From positions 1-9,452 of the forward strand of contig JAJBSY010000283.1 in assembly GCA_020861205.1 (NCBI GenBank): a DNA stretch of 9,452 bases, in the 5' to 3' direction. Within the stretch, counting starts at the first letter, position 1; each line of letters begins with the position of its first letter. Made by a program: the position numbers and the translations under genes. Under the pieces are notes generated by a model that saw nothing but the letters and a program-made list of their open reading frames with translations, made no database searches and was not told the origin of the DNA. This document shows positions 1-5,754 of the stretch, one piece after another. Source of the stretch: Deltaproteobacteria bacterium (GTDB lineage Bacteria > Desulfobacterota > Desulfovibrionia > Desulfovibrionales > Desulfovibrionaceae).

Positions 1-28
1 GTATGGGACAATACCATGATTCGGAGAA

Positions 29-48
29 GGCCCCGCGCCGGCGGGGCC
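29..48 (+). other. GC-rich perfect hairpin upstream of the DUF1328 gene
   Basis: Arms GGCCCCGC (29-36) and GCGGGGCC (41-48) are exact reverse complements around the 4-base loop GCCG. No T-run follows, so it is not a standard intrinsic terminator as seen. It lies just before the ribosome binding site at 67-74 and could be the end of an upstream transcript or part of the 5' leader of the small membrane protein gene. The pairing is read directly; any role is inference. Confidence 0.4.
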
Positions 49-81
49 GCCCCGGATACAAAATACAAAGGAGGAAGGCGT

Positions 82-249
82 ATGTTCAGATGGGCAATTA
101 TCTTTTTGATTATCGCCATAGTGGCGGGCTTTCTTGGATTCGGGGGCATCGCGGGCACCGCGGCCTGGGCGGCGAAGCTTGTTTTCGGCGTCGCGGTGGT
201 TCTGGTCGTTTTATCTCTGATTTTCGGCAGGAACGTTCCCCGGGTTTGA
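82..249 (+). CDS. DUF1328 (UPF0391/YtjA-like) small membrane protein
   Basis: A 55-residue, almost wholly hydrophobic protein with two predicted membrane segments, about residues 3-21 and 31-49, joined by a Gly/Ala-rich turn ([14 protein letters not shown]). The [24 protein letters not shown] start and the closing LIFGR are typical of the DUF1328/UPF0391 family, whose function is unknown and which is common on proteobacterial chromosomes. The ATG at 82 was chosen because AAAGGAGG at 67-74 sits 7 bases upstream; an in-frame ATG at 16 has no such site and adds a non-hydrophobic Arg/Gly-rich extension. It lies 266 bases before the lysozyme gene and is probably a separate transcription unit. It may be a host gene at a prophage edge, a phage-carried accessory gene, or, less likely, a holin-like protein given its two-TM shape. 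Confidence 0.85.
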   Translation: MFRWAIIFLIIAIVAGFLGFGGIAGTAAWAAKLVFGVAVVLVVLSLIFGRNVPRV

Positions 250-356
250 CGGAGCCGGTTTTCTTCGACGAGCCCGTCCTTGCGTGCGATCCCGCCTTCG
301 GGGGAATACGCGCGGGCACCGGTTGTCGATCCGGCAGCGCCCGTCCGGCGCTGAAA

Positions 357-458
357 ACGCATCTTTTTCGCTGCGGGTTGTGACGCGGGCGTGTAACGCC
401 TGACGATATGCCGCCCATTGTGCCTCCGTCCGGAAGCGGGAAAGATGCGTATTTTTTT
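357..458 (+). terminator. candidate terminator: long-range 10-bp inverted repeat plus T7 run
   Basis: ACGCATCTTT (357-366) is the exact reverse complement of AAAGATGCGT (441-450), and a run of seven T (452-458) starts two bases after the second arm. The 74-base loop is far longer than in ordinary intrinsic terminators, though it contains a small GGCGT/ACGCC hairpin (388-400) that could help it fold. It would end transcription from the DUF1328 gene before the lysis genes. The repeat and T-run are visible; termination is inference. Confidence 0.3.
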
Positions 459-465
459 GTTTTAG

Positions 466-486
466 ATAACAATATTAATTTGTTAT
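466..486. promoter_or_regulatory. operator-like inverted repeat in AT-rich leader of the lysozyme gene
   Basis: ATAACAA (466-472) and TTGTTAT (480-486) are perfect reverse complements with a 7-base spacer (TATTAAT). The centre-to-centre distance of 14 bases is somewhat over one helical turn, a form often seen in repressor or activator sites. It lies 30 bases upstream of the lysozyme ATG, inside the only strongly AT-rich stretch of the window, where a promoter would be expected. No factor can be named. Confidence 0.35.
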
Positions 487-515
487 AGCAAAGATAAAAC
501 AAATACGAGGTGTAT

Positions 516-998
516 ATGGCAGGCAGTGGGGGAACAAACTCGGAACGTCTTTTAGCACAACTGCAACGGGATGAGGGAGCCGTCCGCGACCAGGACGGGC
601 GGCACCGGGCCTACCGGTGCCCGGCGGGAAAGCTGACCATCGGCTACGGGCACAATCTGGAAGCGCAGCCGCTGCCGGGCATGGGGGAAGATTCCACAAT
701 GCTGGAACACGAGGCAAGGGAACTACTGGCGAAAGACGCGAACCTGGTGAAAGGGCAGGTTACGCGCGCCCTCCCCTGGACGGTCGGGTTGGATTTTCCC
801 CGTTTCGCGGTTTTGGTGAACATGGCCTTCACCATGGGTATCGCTGGGCTGTGTTCGTTTACCAATACCCTCGAGGACGTGAGGCGGGGTGATTACGCGG
901 GCGCCGCGCGCCGTATGCGGGCCAGCCGATGGGCGATCCAGGTCAAGGAGCGCGCGCGCCGGCTCATCCGTCAAATGGAGACCGGGCAATGGCAGTAA
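516..998 (+). CDS. phage endolysin, GH24 (T4-type) lysozyme
   Basis: A 160-residue muramidase that would cleave the MurNAc-GlcNAc bond of peptidoglycan at the end of infection. The GH24 signature is clear: catalytic Glu20 in RDEG, then YRCPAGKLTIGYGHNL (residues 33-48), with Thr41 in the Thr position of the T4 lysozyme Glu-Asp-Thr triad. The Asp position is Cys35. The C-terminal half has the family pattern NMAFTMGIAGLCSFTNTL (102-119) and SRWAIQVKERARRL (137-150). No signal peptide or SAR segment is present, so release should need a holin. ATG 516 is preferred because GAGG (507-510) precedes it; a GTG at 510 overlaps that site. The stop overlaps the spanin start by 10 bases. The Glu-Cys distance is 15 residues against 9 for Glu-Asp in T4 lysozyme, so there is a roughly six-residue insertion (about DQDGRH). 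Confidence 0.93.
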   Translation: MAGSGGTNSERLLAQLQRDEGAVRDQDGRHRAYRCPAGKLTIGYGHNLEAQPLPGMGEDSTMLEHEARELLAKDANLVKGQVTRALPWTVGLDFPRFAVLVNMAFTMGIAGLCSFTNTLEDVRRGDYAGAARRMRASRWAIQVKERARRLIRQMETGQWQ

Positions 999-1771
999 CC
1001 GCCTTGCTCGGGAAACCGCCATGGGTATGGCGGGTCGCACTGGTTGCCGTCCCGGCGTTGGCCGTCGCGGTCTCCTTCGGCGTGGGCCTGAAGAAAGGGT
1101 ACGATGCCGGATACGCCCGGGCGCGGGCAAAGGGAGACGCCGCCCTTGCGGCCAGGGATCGGGATTATGCCGACCGGAGGGCCGAAATCCTGCGGCGGAA
1201 CGCGGACAAACTCCGCCGCGAGGCGGAGCGGGCTTTGGACGCCGGGGCCGAACTGGCCCGGGCAAAGGAGGAACATGCGGCTATACAACACGCGTTGCAC
1301 GCGCGCATCGCGGTGGCTGCCCGTGGCGGCGTGCATCGTTTCAGTCCTGATTTTGTGCGGTTGTTCAATGAAGCGGTGGGAGCCGGAACCGGTTCCTCGA
1401 GAGAAACGGCTTGTGCCGCCGGAACTGCTGCGCTTGCCGGATCCGGCGTTGCCGCTGGAACCCGGGTTCGGCAACGAGATGGCGTAGGAAACGGAAACAA
1501 AGGGAAATTGTCGTCTGGAACCGCTCCGGAGCGGTTCCGCGCGGCCGGGGGGGCGCGCGGGGCCGCCGAGATGGACGCGGCAAGCGGGACCGGGAGCAGG
1601 CCCGGCCATAGGGATGAACCCGGCGCTTTCTTGCCCGGTCCCGCTTCTAAACAAACCGTGCTTGTGAGCGAACGGGATGTGCTCGCCTACATTGTCTATT
1701 ACGGCAAACGCTGCCGTGACATGGAAGCGCAGCTTCGGGCGCTCATACGCCTCGTGGGGGAAACTGAATGA
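989..1771 (+). CDS. inner-membrane spanin (Rz-like i-spanin)
   Basis: A 260-residue protein with the layout of an Rz i-spanin: short N-terminus, one membrane segment (about residues 12-32), then a charged Ala/Arg/Glu-rich coiled coil (about 40-105) that would lie in the periplasm. Residues 112-130 (GGVHRFSPDFVRLFNEAVG) recall Rz-type proteins of the DUF2514 kind, and the C-terminus (about 223-257, with YYGKRCRDMEAQLRALIRLV) has the helical, Cys-containing end usual in Rz proteins. Residues 131-220 are Gly/Ala/Ser-rich with low complexity; part of this is the stretch that also encodes the nested Rz1. Start ATG 989 overlaps the lysozyme stop and has TGGAG at 976-980. The stop overlaps the next start (ATGA). 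It acts with the nested lipoprotein to fuse inner and outer membranes at lysis. The protein is longer than lambda Rz (153 aa). Confidence 0.85.
   Translation: MAVTALLGKPPWVWRVALVAVPALAVAVSFGVGLKKGYDAGYARARAKGDAALAARDRDYADRRAEILRRNADKLRREAERALDAGAELARAKEEHAAIQHALHARIAVAARGGVHRFSPDFVRLFNEAVGAGTGSSRETACAAGTAALAGSGVAAGTRVRQRDGVGNGNKGKLSSGTAPERFRAAGGARGAAEMDAASGTGSRPGHRDEPGAFLPGPASKQTVLVSERDVLAYIVYYGKRCRDMEAQLRALIRLVGETE
1264..1271 (+). promoter_or_regulatory. ribosome binding site of the nested Rz1 gene
   Basis: AAAGGAGG lies inside the Rz coding sequence, 3 bases before the ATG at 1275. A near-perfect Shine-Dalgarno inside a reading frame, directly before a lipoprotein ORF in another frame, supports real internal initiation. 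Confidence 0.75.
1275..1487 (+). CDS. outer-membrane spanin lipoprotein (Rz1-like o-spanin), nested in Rz
   Basis: A 70-residue ORF entirely inside the Rz-like gene, in its +1 frame. The N-terminus is basic (Arg at 2, 7, 10, 13), followed by a hydrophobic stretch (about residues 15-27) and the lipobox LCGC (27-30), with Cys30 as the predicted lipidated residue. The mature part is short and Pro-rich (EPEPVPREKRLVPPELLRLP and onward), as is typical of Rz1. It would be sorted to the outer membrane and bind the C-terminus of the i-spanin across the periplasm. The start is set by AAAGGAGG at 1264-1271; earlier ATGs of the same frame (1104, 1167) give no signal sequence at the N-terminus. The nested arrangement matches lambda Rz/Rz1, which makes the assignment strong although the protein is small. 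Confidence 0.88.
   Translation: MRLYNTRCTRASRWLPVAACIVSVLILCGCSMKRWEPEPVPREKRLVPPELLRLPDPALPLEPGFGNEMA
1517..1538. repeat. 22-bp perfect palindrome inside the Rz gene
   Basis: GGAACCGCTCC (1517-1527) is followed immediately by its exact reverse complement GGAGCGGTTCC (1528-1538), with no spacer. It lies 30 bases past the nested Rz1 stop, in the low-complexity part of Rz. As RNA it would fold into a strong hairpin; as DNA it is a symmetrical protein-site candidate. No T-run follows. A role is not known. Confidence 0.6.
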
Positions 1772-2226
1772 GTGGTCTTGAGGTTACACAGGTCCTGGAA
1801 ATCATGGCCGGCGTCGTGCAGGTGCTGGACAGGCTCGGCGTGGGGGGGCTGATATTGCTGGTCCTGTCCGGTCCGGCCTTGGTCGTGCTGGCAGTCCTTT
1901 TCATCGAATACCACCGCAGTGTGAAACAACGGGGTGAAAATGCGACGATGCTCGCGGCCATGCGGGAGGAGAACGCCCGCTCGCGGGACGGGGCGGCCGC
2001 GCAGCTTGAGGCCTACCGGGCGGATACCCAGCAGCTGGTCCGCGATCTCGGCGCCAACCAGCGGGCCACGGACCAATATTACAAGGACAATGTGGAGCTG
2101 GCGAAGAACTACCGGCGCCTGGCCGAAGTGCTACAGGACGTGGTTGTGGGCAATACCCGCGCTTTGGAGCGGCTCATCGTCATGCTTGAAGGCAGGAACA
2201 GCGTGGGGGGATGGAGCAATGGCTAG
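1768..2226 (+). CDS. one-TM membrane protein with coiled-coil tail; possible holin or lysis accessory
   Basis: A 152-residue protein not recognised as a named family. Residues 1-22 are mildly amphipathic, 25-46 form one strong membrane segment (GVGGLILLVLSGPALVVLAVLF), and 47-140 are a charged helical region likely to be a coiled coil (repeated Glu/Ala/Arg, then AKNYRRLAEVLQDVVVGNTRALERLIVML). The start overlaps the Rz stop in an ATGA junction, with GGGGGAA a few bases upstream, so translation is probably coupled. Placed at the end of the lysis cassette and with no other clear holin in the window, it could be a holin or a regulator of lysis. The long tail is unusual for a holin, so a different membrane-bound role is equally open. 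Confidence 0.75.
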   Translation: MSGLEVTQVLEIMAGVVQVLDRLGVGGLILLVLSGPALVVLAVLFIEYHRSVKQRGENATMLAAMREENARSRDGAAAQLEAYRADTQQLVRDLGANQRATDQYYKDNVELAKNYRRLAEVLQDVVVGNTRALERLIVMLEGRNSVGGWSNG

Positions 2227-2473
2227 GCGCAAGGGTGCGGAGGAAGAGGCGCCGCTTCCCTTGCCGGGAGAAACCCTGACGGAAGAGGATAGGGTCGCGC
2301 GGCTGGAGGAGGCGGTGAACCGGCAGCTTGACCATATCCTGCGGAACGAGGTCACGGACCTCGCCTCACGCATCCGGGACATCAAGGCCGCCATGGACAT
2401 GGTAAAGGCCATCAAAGCCGAGGGGACGGCCCAAGCGGGCGGCGCGTCCCTGGAAGTAAGCTTCCTGGACTGA
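2219..2473 (+). CDS. small helical phage protein; possible small terminase subunit
   Basis: An 84-residue protein: a short charged and Pro-rich N-terminus (1-18), then a long helix-forming region (about 21-68, RVARLEEAVNRQLDHILRNE continuing to MVKAIKAEG), and a Gly-rich end. It overlaps the previous gene by 8 bases; GGGGGGA and GGAG within 2205-2216 could serve as ribosome binding site. The large terminase gene starts 25 bases after its stop. Size and position match small terminase subunits of T7-like phages (T7 gp18 is about 90 residues), which recognise or regulate DNA entry into the packaging motor. No helix-turn-helix or other diagnostic motif is visible, so the function rests on position alone. 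Confidence 0.7.
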   Translation: MARRKGAEEEAPLPLPGETLTEEDRVARLEEAVNRQLDHILRNEVTDLASRIRDIKAAMDMVKAIKAEGTAQAGGASLEVSFLD

Positions 2474-2498
2474 CGGGGAATGCCCCGGACGAACAGCC

Positions 2499-3758
2499 AT
2501 GCGCATACGGATACCTTACAAACCCAGGCCCCTGCAGGCGGCCATCCACCGGGGGCGGCGGCGGAACACGCTGCTGGTCACGCACCGCCGGTTCGGCAAG
2601 ACGGTTTTCGCGGTCTGCGAGCTGTTGCGGCGCGCGCTGCAGCACGGGAAGGACCGTGGTTCCTGGCGGGCGGGGTACGTCGCGCCTTACCTGAAACAGG
2701 CGAAAGGGATCGCGTGGGACTATCTCAAATATTTCGCCGGAGGCATCCCGGGAGCGCGGTTTCACGAAACGGAATTGCGGCTGGATTTGCCCCATGGGGC
2801 GCGTATTCGCCTGTACGGGGCGGACAACCGTGACGCGTTGCGCGGACTGTATTTTGACGACCTGGTGATCGACGAGGCGGCGGATGTGCCCCGGTCCGTC
2901 TGGTCCCTGGTGCTCAGGCCCGCTCTGGCCGACCGCAAAGGCTGGGCGCTTTTCATGGGGACGCCGAGGGGATGCAACAACCTGCTCGCGGATATGCGGG
3001 ACGCGGCGGCCAAAGCCCCGGATTCCTGGGCGGTCTTCGTCTTCAAGGCGTCGGAAACCGGATACGTGGACGCGGAGGAACTGGAAAAAGCCAGAGCGGA
3101 CATGACAGGCGAGGAATACGAACAGGAGTTTGAATGTTCCTTCGCGGCGGCGGTCAGGGGCGCCTTTTACGCCAAAGACCTGGACGCGGCGGACAGGGCG
3201 GGCCGCATCGGCGTGGTGCCGTACGAGCCGGAGCTTTCCGTGTCCACAGCCTGGGATTTGGGCATGGATGACGCTACCGCCATCTGGTTCTTCCAGACGG
3301 AACCGGGCGGGGATGTCCGGGTCATCGACTATTATGAAAACAGCGGCGAAGGACTGGATCATTATATTGAATTCGTCCTGGACAAAGGGTGGCGGTACGC
3401 CAGGCACATCGCGCCGCACGACATCCGCGTGCGGGAGCTCGGCACGGGCAAAAGCCGCCTGGAGACGGCGCGTGCGTTGGGGCTCGCCTTCACCCCGTGC
3501 CGGAACCTGCCCGTCGCGGACGGCATCAACGCGGTGCGGCGCCTGTTGCCCCGCTGCTGGTTCGACGCGGCCCGCTGTGCCGTCGGGGTGCGCGCGCTGC
3601 GCCAGTACCAAAAGGTTTGGAACGAAAAAATGGGGCTTTTCGGCAAGCCCCTGCACAACTGGACGAGCCACGCGGCCGACGCGTTCCGGTATCTGGCCGT
3701 GGGCCTTATGCCGGAAAAGACCGGCCCGAGGCAGGTGAAGACCATCAACAGGAGGTAA
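2499..3758 (+). CDS. terL: terminase large subunit (packaging ATPase/nuclease)
   Basis: A 419-residue DNA-packaging motor protein. The ATPase domain holds a Walker A variant HRRFGKT (29-35), the hydrophobic-DE Walker B LVIDEA (122-127) with Glu126 as catalytic base, and the coupling motif MGTPRG (153-158). The RNase H-like nuclease domain follows: Asp253 in AWDLGMDD, Asp277 in VIDYYE, and Asp394 in HAADAFRY are the likely metal ligands. The opening IPYKPRPLQAAIHRGRRR is the usual start of this terminase type. ATG 2499 is the first start in frame, since no start codon occurs between the upstream stop and it; its ribosome binding site is poor (GGGGAA at 2475-2480 is too far), so initiation may depend on coupling to the gene before. 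The protein docks on the portal encoded downstream. Confidence 0.95.
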   Translation: MRIRIPYKPRPLQAAIHRGRRRNTLLVTHRRFGKTVFAVCELLRRALQHGKDRGSWRAGYVAPYLKQAKGIAWDYLKYFAGGIPGARFHETELRLDLPHGARIRLYGADNRDALRGLYFDDLVIDEAADVPRSVWSLVLRPALADRKGWALFMGTPRGCNNLLADMRDAAAKAPDSWAVFVFKASETGYVDAEELEKARADMTGEEYEQEFECSFAAAVRGAFYAKDLDAADRAGRIGVVPYEPELSVSTAWDLGMDDATAIWFFQTEPGGDVRVIDYYENSGEGLDHYIEFVLDKGWRYARHIAPHDIRVRELGTGKSRLETARALGLAFTPCRNLPVADGINAVRRLLPRCWFDAARCAVGVRALRQYQKVWNEKMGLFGKPLHNWTSHAADAFRYLAVGLMPEKTGPRQVKTINRR

Positions 3759-3762
3759 TGAC

Positions 3763-3993
3763 GTGGGGGGAGTGTCAAAGGTTTTGTCCAAGGCGCCGGG
3801 CAAGCTGTTCGGGCAGGTGTCGGGCGTCAAGGTTCCCGAGACGCCCGACCTTGAGAAGGAACGGGAAAAAGCCGAGGAAGCGGCTATTCGAAAACGGGCG
3901 GCCCTGGCGGACAAGGGCATGAGCGGCACGGTGCTCGGCGGGTCCTACGGGGACGACGGTAACGTCAAACGGAAAAAGCTGCTGGGGGAATAA
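3763..3993 (+). CDS. small phage protein between terminase and portal, function unknown
   Basis: A 76-residue protein starting at GTG 3763, with GGAGGT at 3751-3756 six bases upstream; the nearby ATG at 3758 lies in another frame that gives no sensible protein. The N-terminus is Gly/Lys-rich (GGVSKVLSKAPGKLFGQ), the middle is a charged helix (EKEREKAEEAAIRKRAALADK, about 31-51), and the end is SGTVLGGSYGDD...KKLLGE. A charged Ala/Arg helix followed by a short TVLGG and KLLG tail is a pattern found in small proteins next to portal genes of many podovirus genomes. Their role is not established; a virion or ejected protein is one possibility. The stop directly abuts the portal start, so both are made together. 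Confidence 0.8.
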   Translation: MGGVSKVLSKAPGKLFGQVSGVKVPETPDLEKEREKAEEAAIRKRAALADKGMSGTVLGGSYGDDGNVKRKKLLGE

Positions 3994-5736
3994 ATGAGCC
4001 AGGAATATATCCCGCCCGCGGGCACCGCGAGCGGCGTGGAACATTTCGCGGCCGTGGCGGACGCCGTCTGGAAGGGGCGCGAAATCATCGATGCGCGCAT
4101 GGAGGAGGTTGCGCGGTACATTTACCCGGACCGGCAATCCTTCGCCCATCCCGACGACGGCAGTCCCAATTTCGGCCTCGGCCCGGATCAGGAAGGCCGC
4201 CAGGAAATATGGGACGGCACCCCGGAAGAAGCGGCGCAAATGCTCAGCGCGGCCCTTGGCGGCCTGTTGACCAACCCCTCCTCGAGCTGGTTCCGGCTGG
4301 AGCTCGCGGACGGCGAATCCGGTTTGGGCGGCGAGGCCGGGGAATGGCTGACGGAAGTCACCCGGCTGATGCTCCAGGCCCTTGCGGACCCGGCCAGCGG
4401 CTTTCAGAACGAGGTCAACGCCTTTTACATGGATCTGCCGGTTTTCGGCTGGGGGGTGTTCTGGAGTGAAAACCGCGTGGGCGAAGGGCTGCGTTTCCGC
4501 GCCCTTTCCCCGGCTCAGTGCGCCATCGCGGAAGATGCGGCGGGCCGGGTGGATACGCTGGTGCGGCGCTACACATTGACCGCCTCGCAGATGGTCGAGG
4601 AGTTCGGAGCCGCCGTTTCCGACGAGGTCAGGCGGTGCGCCGGGAAGGATCCCCAAAAGCATTTCGGGGTGACCCATCTCGTCATGCCGAGGGAAAAACT
4701 GCCGCCGGAAGCTTTACCCGGCGAGCGCGGACAGGAAAGCGGCGGCGGTTTCCTCGACGACGCGGCGGTCGTTCCCCGGGGGGAAGACGCCGAATCCGGG
4801 CCGGAGGCGGTTTTCGATCCGTCGGGGGGCGGCGGCGGTGAACCCGCCTTGCCGGATCGGCACCCCTTCGTCTCCGTGTACTATGAAACGGCCAACAAGC
4901 GGCTGCTGCACACGGGCGGGTATTTCGAGCTGCCGTTCCAGGCGCCCCGGTGGTCCAAGCGGAGCGGGGAGGTATACGGGCGCGGCCCAGGTCACGCGGC
5001 GTTGCCGGATATCCGGGTTTTGAACGCCGTTGCCGCCGCGCAGCTCACGGCGGCGGAGAAACAGGCCGATCCGCCTCTACTGGTGCCGGATGACGGGGTG
5101 CTCGGCAAAATCAACACGCATTCCGGTGGCATCACCTACTATACGCCCGGTCACGGCGACCGCATCGCCACCTTGCCGGTGGCCGTGAACCTGGAGGTGA
5201 TGGAGGCCATCATCACCAAACGCCAGGATGCCGTGCGTCGCGCGTTTTTAAACGACCGCATCCAGCTCGCCGGCGGGCCCCGGATGACGGCCACGGAAGT
5301 GGCGGCCCGCGAGCGCAAGCAGATGCTGGTGCTCGGGCCTGTGCTCGGGCGGTTGCAGTCGGAATTTCTCGGCCCGCTGGTCGCCAGGGTTTTCGCCCTG
5401 CTGTACCGCGCCGGGACGCTGCCCGAAGCGCCGGAATCCCTGCGCGGCAGGGAGACCCAGGCCAAGTATGTCTCGCCCATCGCCCGCGCGCAAAAACAGG
5501 GAGAGGCGGAAAGTTTCGCGGCCGCCATGTCGTTCATCATGCCCATCGCGCAAGCCAACCCCGGCGTTTTGGCCAACTTCGACGGGGACGTGATCGTGCG
5601 CGATACGCAGGACATGTTCGGGTATCCGCATAAGTACCTCCGCGACGCGGCGGTTGTGGCGAGGGAACGCGAGGCCGCGAACGAGGCCGTGCGGTTTGCC
5701 GAGCGGAACGGCCAACCGGGAACAGTTCTTCCGTAA
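3994..5736 (+). CDS. portal protein, podovirus head-to-tail connector
   Basis: A 580-residue portal of the bacteriophage head-to-tail connecting protein family (T7 gp8/epsilon15 type), which forms the dodecameric ring at one capsid vertex, through which DNA passes. Family features are EIWDGTPEEAAQMLSAALGGLLTNPSSSWFRL (start of this block at residue 71), FGWGVFWSEN (151-160), PFVSVYYET (291-299), the YGRGPGHAALPDIRVLN block (328-344), and YVSPIARAQK near 492-501 before the C-terminal helices. GGGGGAA before the ATG serves as ribosome binding site. Residues about 236-289 are a Gly/Glu/Asp-rich, low-complexity stretch inserted just before PFVSVYYE, where relatives normally have a shorter link. 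The remainder looks intact and full length. Confidence 0.94.
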   Translation: MSQEYIPPAGTASGVEHFAAVADAVWKGREIIDARMEEVARYIYPDRQSFAHPDDGSPNFGLGPDQEGRQEIWDGTPEEAAQMLSAALGGLLTNPSSSWFRLELADGESGLGGEAGEWLTEVTRLMLQALADPASGFQNEVNAFYMDLPVFGWGVFWSENRVGEGLRFRALSPAQCAIAEDAAGRVDTLVRRYTLTASQMVEEFGAAVSDEVRRCAGKDPQKHFGVTHLVMPREKLPPEALPGERGQESGGGFLDDAAVVPRGEDAESGPEAVFDPSGGGGGEPALPDRHPFVSVYYETANKRLLHTGGYFELPFQAPRWSKRSGEVYGRGPGHAALPDIRVLNAVAAAQLTAAEKQADPPLLVPDDGVLGKINTHSGGITYYTPGHGDRIATLPVAVNLEVMEAIITKRQDAVRRAFLNDRIQLAGGPRMTATEVAARERKQMLVLGPVLGRLQSEFLGPLVARVFALLYRAGTLPEAPESLRGRETQAKYVSPIARAQKQGEAESFAAAMSFIMPIAQANPGVLANFDGDVIVRDTQDMFGYPHKYLRDAAVVAREREAANEAVRFAERNGQPGTVLP

Positions 5737-5754
5737 CATTTTCAAGGGGGAACC

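Larger units (their letters stand above)
250..515. other. 266-base intergenic region before the lysis genes
   Basis: No convincing gene is seen here. The first two thirds are GC-rich and contain a short hairpin with 7-bp arms CAGCGCC (335-341) and GGCGCTG (347-353). The last 70 bases turn sharply AT-rich, unlike anything else in the window, and hold a T-run (452-458) and a 7-bp inverted repeat (466-486). The change in composition fits a transcription-control region for the lysis/late genes, or a junction between two DNA segments. No clear sigma-70 -35/-10 pair with correct spacing could be assigned. Confidence 0.5.

Noticed and set aside
3..383. 126-codon + frame overlapping the DUF1328 gene
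   Set aside because: No ribosome site, Gly/Arg-rich translation; the overlapping hydrophobic frame is the recognisable protein.
723..1654. Long - strand frames opposite the lysozyme and spanin genes
   Set aside because: Pro/Arg/Gly-rich shadows; the + strand here already carries two overlapping supported frames.
2480..2833. 117-codon + frame starting just before terL
   Set aside because: GGGGAA touches its ATG with no spacing, and the translation is Ala/Gly/Arg-rich and out of frame with the terminase motifs.
2412..3929. 505-codon open frame on the - strand opposite the large terminase
   Set aside because: It mirrors terL almost exactly; the translation is Arg/Pro/His-rich with no recognisable domain, as expected of antisense frames in GC-rich DNA, while the + strand carries clear ATPase and nuclease motifs.
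3775..4677. 300-codon open frame on the - strand opposite the portal start
   Set aside because: Shadow of the small gene at 3763 and the portal; biased composition, no ribosome site or motif.
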